Source: Leptospira fletcheri
Lineage (GTDB): Bacteria; Spirochaetota; Leptospiria; Leptospirales; Leptospiraceae
Direction: 5' to 3'
NCBI RefSeq assembly: GCF_004769195.1
Contig: NZ_RQET01000004.1
Location: 186,001-250,000 of the forward strand
Length of the DNA: 64,000 bases
Shown: positions 61,665 to 64,000 of the stretch, one piece after another
How positions within the stretch are numbered: position 1 is the stretch's first letter
How the letters are laid out: each line of letters begins with the position of its first letter
Position numbers and translations under genes: made by a program
The notes under the pieces: generated by a model
Databases searched by the model: none
The model's input: the letters and a program-made list of their open reading frames with translations, nothing else
Told to the model about the DNA's origin: nothing

Positions 61665-62642
61665 TTAATATTGGCCGATACTGACTTTCATATAATCCAT
61701 CGGATCCGTGCGGTTGGATTCCCCGATCCAGACTTCGTAGTGCACGTGGGGTCCGGTCACGTTTCCGGTCGCCCCCAAAGTGGCAATCAGTTGTCCTTTA
61801 TAAACAACGTCCCCCTCCTTAACTAAAAGTCTGGTGCAATGTCCGTAAAGGCTATAATAACCGTTCGCGTGTTGTATCACTACGTGATTTCCATAACCTC
61901 GCGGGGAATGGATTGCCCTATATACCCTCCCGTCTCCGGTTGCATAAATCGGAGTATTCGGAACATTCGCCAAGTCCACTCCGTCATGGAATTCCATATA
62001 ACCGAAAGTAGGGGAACGTCTCATACCGTAATAGGAAGTCAGATTGTAAGACGTCAGCGGTTCTCCGAACGGAAGGGCGTTCATGATTCCGTATCGGGAA
62101 TCCAAAAAATCGTAAACGGAATCCGCAAGATTCCTGTTTTTTTCCATCGAGACTCTTACGGAACGATAGCCGTAAATTTCGGAGAGATAGGAACGCCCTA
62201 ACATCAAATCCTTATCGGCTGTCTCCTCCGATTTCAGCTCCGTAAAGGCTATATTTTCGATATCGGATTCGTCGGGAAGTTTCAATAACTCTTCGGATTG
62301 TCCGTCGACCAAAGAATGTATCTCCTGGAGATTTTCGGTTAAGTTAGTAAAATCATCCCGGATATCGTCCAGCTTCTCGCTATATTCTATATATTCGTCG
62401 AAATATTTTCCGTATACCGACGCGAGAGCGTTGATTTGGATACGAGTATTATTATATTTTACTATACCTAAAACCGCGATACCCACTATGGAGAAGAGCA
62501 GTCCGACCAAAAAGAAAATCGTAAAAATGGAAATCTGAAAATGAAACGATTTATCGAAACCGTGCGGGATCAAAAGGACGGTTAATCTTTGATGACCCTT
62601 CTCCTTAACCTGGTCGATGCGTTTTTTAATCATCTTTTCCAT
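61665..62642 (-). CDS. Membrane-anchored M23 metallopeptidase
   Basis: 325 residues with a cytoplasmic basic N-terminus, one membrane helix (about 38-60), a periplasmic coiled coil (about 70-130, YGKYFDEYIEYSEKLDDIRD), and a C-terminal LytM/M23 domain (about 205-315). The metal site is canonical: HDGVDLANVPNTPIYATG and HVHYEVW. It trims peptidoglycan cross-links or activates amidases, as spirochaetal or MepM-like cell-wall enzymes do. ATG at 62642 with GAGGGGAT about 9 bases upstream; it lies 46 bases after the P450 stop and leads into ligA. Confidence 0.92.
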   Translation of the reverse strand: MEKMIKKRIDQVKEKGHQRLTVLLIPHGFDKSFHFQISIFTIFFLVGLLFSIVGIAVLGIVKYNNTRIQINALASVYGKYFDEYIEYSEKLDDIRDDFTNLTENLQEIHSLVDGQSEELLKLPDESDIENIAFTELKSEETADKDLMLGRSYLSEIYGYRSVRVSMEKNRNLADSVYDFLDSRYGIMNALPFGEPLTSYNLTSYYGMRRSPTFGYMEFHDGVDLANVPNTPIYATGDGRVYRAIHSPRGYGNHVVIQHANGYYSLYGHCTRLLVKEGDVVYKGQLIATLGATGNVTGPHVHYEVWIGESNRTDPMDYMKVSIGQY

Positions 62643-62688
62643 GGCCGAAATCCCCTCGTAAGAAGGATTTCGGCTAGGAAAAATCGGG

Positions 62689-64000
62689 TCAAGTGGAAAC
62701 TAGATCCAAATGGATTCCGTACTTCGGTCTTAATGTGACTAAAGGCTCCATGACTACGGGCTTTTCCGTATTCAGGCGGAATCGAAACGATTTCGCGATC
62801 AAAGCCAAGACTAATACCGCCTCGGTTAAGGCAAAAACGTTACCTATACAGACCCTCGGACCTCCCCCGAAAGGCATATATGCGTTTTTAGGCCGCTCCT
62901 TCAATTTTTCCTCCTCGAATCGATCCGGATCAAAAGAGTCGGGGTTTTCCCAAAACTCCGGATTTCGGTGCAAATTAAAGATGCAGATCGAAATATTCGT
63001 ACCTGGCGGAACATCGTATCCTCCAAGCCGATCCCAATCCATCGCCCTCCTCTCTATCACCCAAGCGGGAGGATAAAGCCTCAAGGTTTCGTCCACGACT
63101 CTTCGCGTATACGTAAGGTTTTGAATATCCTCTAAAGAAGGGGTTCGATCTCCTAAAACTCGAATCGATTCGGCACGAATTTTTTCGTACGCTTCCGGAT
63201 GCTGAGACAAAAGATAAAAGGCCCATGACAAAGCATTGGCGGTCGTTTCGTGCCCCGCAAGGAGAAGTGTGATGGCCTCGTCTCGAATCTGGATCTCGCT
63301 CATGCTTTCGCCTGTTTCTTCATCCTTCGCATCCAAAAGCATGGATATGATATCGTTGGAAGGTTTCGTCTTTCTTTCTTCGATCAATTCTTCCACGATC
63401 GAATGCATTTCCCGAATCGAATTTTTCAATTTGATATTTCCGGGAGTAGGCCAATGAATCGGTGCGGGAAATAGTTTCTTGATCCTCTTGGTAGTCAGCT
63501 CTAAAGCGATCGTCAAAGCGGCTTCGATCCGACCGGAATAAGAGGTAACTTCCGTTTTAAAAAGAGTTCTTCCTACGATCGCAAAAGTCAAATGCATCAT
63601 TTCTTTGGAGACATCCAATGAAGGTCTCGATTTCCAATCGTCGATCATCCGATTCGTTTCTTCCGCCATCACTTCTACGAATTCCGAAATTCTTTGGCGA
63701 TGAAACGAGGGTTGGATCAGTTTCCGTTGTTTTTTCCAGAATTCCCCTTCGCTGTTCAATAACCCTCTTCCGAGGATTCTGCCCAACTCCCTATAAAACA
63801 CACCCTTATGATAGTTTTGGTTGTTCTCCTGCAAAACCCGTCTTATATCCTCGGGTTGAGTGATCAAATGGATCGCGATTTGTCTGATTCCGAATCTTAC
63901 GGTTTTGCCGTATTTTTCGTGTAACATCCTAAAAAAGCCGATCGTATCCCGGCTTAAGAAAGGCAGATAACGTAATGCGGGAATCCCGAAAGTTCCCGGA
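62689..64000 (-). CDS. Cytochrome P450 (5' end outside window)
   Basis: The frame is open to the window edge: 24 further residues before the internal ATG at 63927 read as normal P450 N-terminal sequence (GIPALRYLPFLSRDTIGFFR), so the true start lies beyond 64000. About 436 residues are visible. The I-helix AGHETTANALSW with the acid/Thr pair, the ExxR (ETLRLYPP), the PERF-like FDPDRF and the haem loop FGGGPRVCIGNVFA are all present. It resembles CYP4/CYP102-like fatty-acid or alkane hydroxylases more than class I bacterial P450s. No ferredoxin or reductase gene adjoins it. Confidence 0.93.
   Translation of the reverse strand, partial: PGTFGIPALRYLPFLSRDTIGFFRMLHEKYGKTVRFGIRQIAIHLITQPEDIRRVLQENNQNYHKGVFYRELGRILGRGLLNSEGEFWKKQRKLIQPSFHRQRISEFVEVMAEETNRMIDDWKSRPSLDVSKEMMHLTFAIVGRTLFKTEVTSYSGRIEAALTIALELTTKRIKKLFPAPIHWPTPGNIKLKNSIREMHSIVEELIEERKTKPSNDIISMLLDAKDEETGESMSEIQIRDEAITLLLAGHETTANALSWAFYLLSQHPEAYEKIRAESIRVLGDRTPSLEDIQNLTYTRRVVDETLRLYPPAWVIERRAMDWDRLGGYDVPPGTNISICIFNLHRNPEFWENPDSFDPDRFEEEKLKERPKNAYMPFGGGPRVCIGNVFALTEAVLVLALIAKSFRFRLNTEKPVVMEPLVTLRPKYGIHLDLVST

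Overview
The window looks like chromosomal DNA of a spirochaete of the genus Leptospira. This is inferred from gene content and was not checked against a database. Supporting signs are: a MurA with Asp in place of the fosfomycin-sensitive Cys; a eukaryote-like (type II) NADP isocitrate dehydrogenase; ArgJ; many one-off exported or lipidated proteins without known domains; double-membrane machinery (an Lnt-type acyltransferase and a predicted beta-barrel protein); frequent TTG and GTG starts; and many single-gene or short-operon units. By eye the base composition is in the mid-40s %GC, above the pathogenic L. interrogans group, which suggests an intermediate or environmental species. No phage, insertion sequence, CRISPR array or rRNA was seen. 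One tRNA gene is present.

Layout. 1-8.2 kb: a truncated CDS, a tandem hemerythrin, and a minus-strand operon queE - SNF2 helicase - pheT - gamma-carbonic-anhydrase-like protein. 8.4-13.2 kb: a hybrid histidine kinase, an exported formylglycine-enzyme-like protein and a short-chain dehydrogenase. 13.3-20.5 kb: a DUF2889 protein, tRNA-Thr(CGU), an M23 peptidase, an AEC transporter overlapping an ankyrin protein, a LOG-family protein, a CDF zinc/iron exporter and a predicted outer-membrane protein. 20.5-25.2 kb: a DUF6580 membrane protein, an extended MazG, a double-receiver protein and icd with a small exported partner. 25.2-30.5 kb: an ECF sigma factor with a His-rich membrane partner, two uncharacterised proteins and lnt. 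30.6-36 kb: murA coupled to a four-cluster ferredoxin, a five-gene envelope/redox operon on the minus strand, and a DUF3347 lipoprotein. 36-40.3 kb: purF, RNase D and a Nudix hydrolase. 40.5-50 kb: an ECF sigma operon full of small membrane proteins, a PhoB/PhoR-like pair, argJ, and a GAF protein coupled to a SpoIIE-type phosphatase. 49.8-53.4 kb: two small Lys-rich basic proteins flanking a three-gene operon with a Suppressor-of-fused domain protein. 53.6-64 kb: an acyl-CoA catabolic operon, ligA with neighbours, and a cytochrome P450 that runs off the window.

The most striking unit is the minus-strand operon 59179-53627: acyl-CoA synthetase, acyl-CoA dehydrogenase, MaoC hydratase, and a thiolase-fold protein that lacks the usual thiolase Cys/His/Cys residues and carries a C-terminal DUF35-like OB domain. 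The set resembles the dehydrogenase/hydratase/aldolase logic of steroid side-chain degradation (ChsE / ChsH1-ChsH2 / Ltp2), but with aldolase and DUF35 fused in one chain. A perfect 14-bp palindrome of TetR-operator type lies upstream, and a P450 lies further upstream on the same strand. A second noteworthy item is a 30-residue Lys/Ala-only protein (49932-50024) with its own promoter, ribosome binding site and strong terminator. It shares its first six residues with a basic protein encoded 2.8 kb away.
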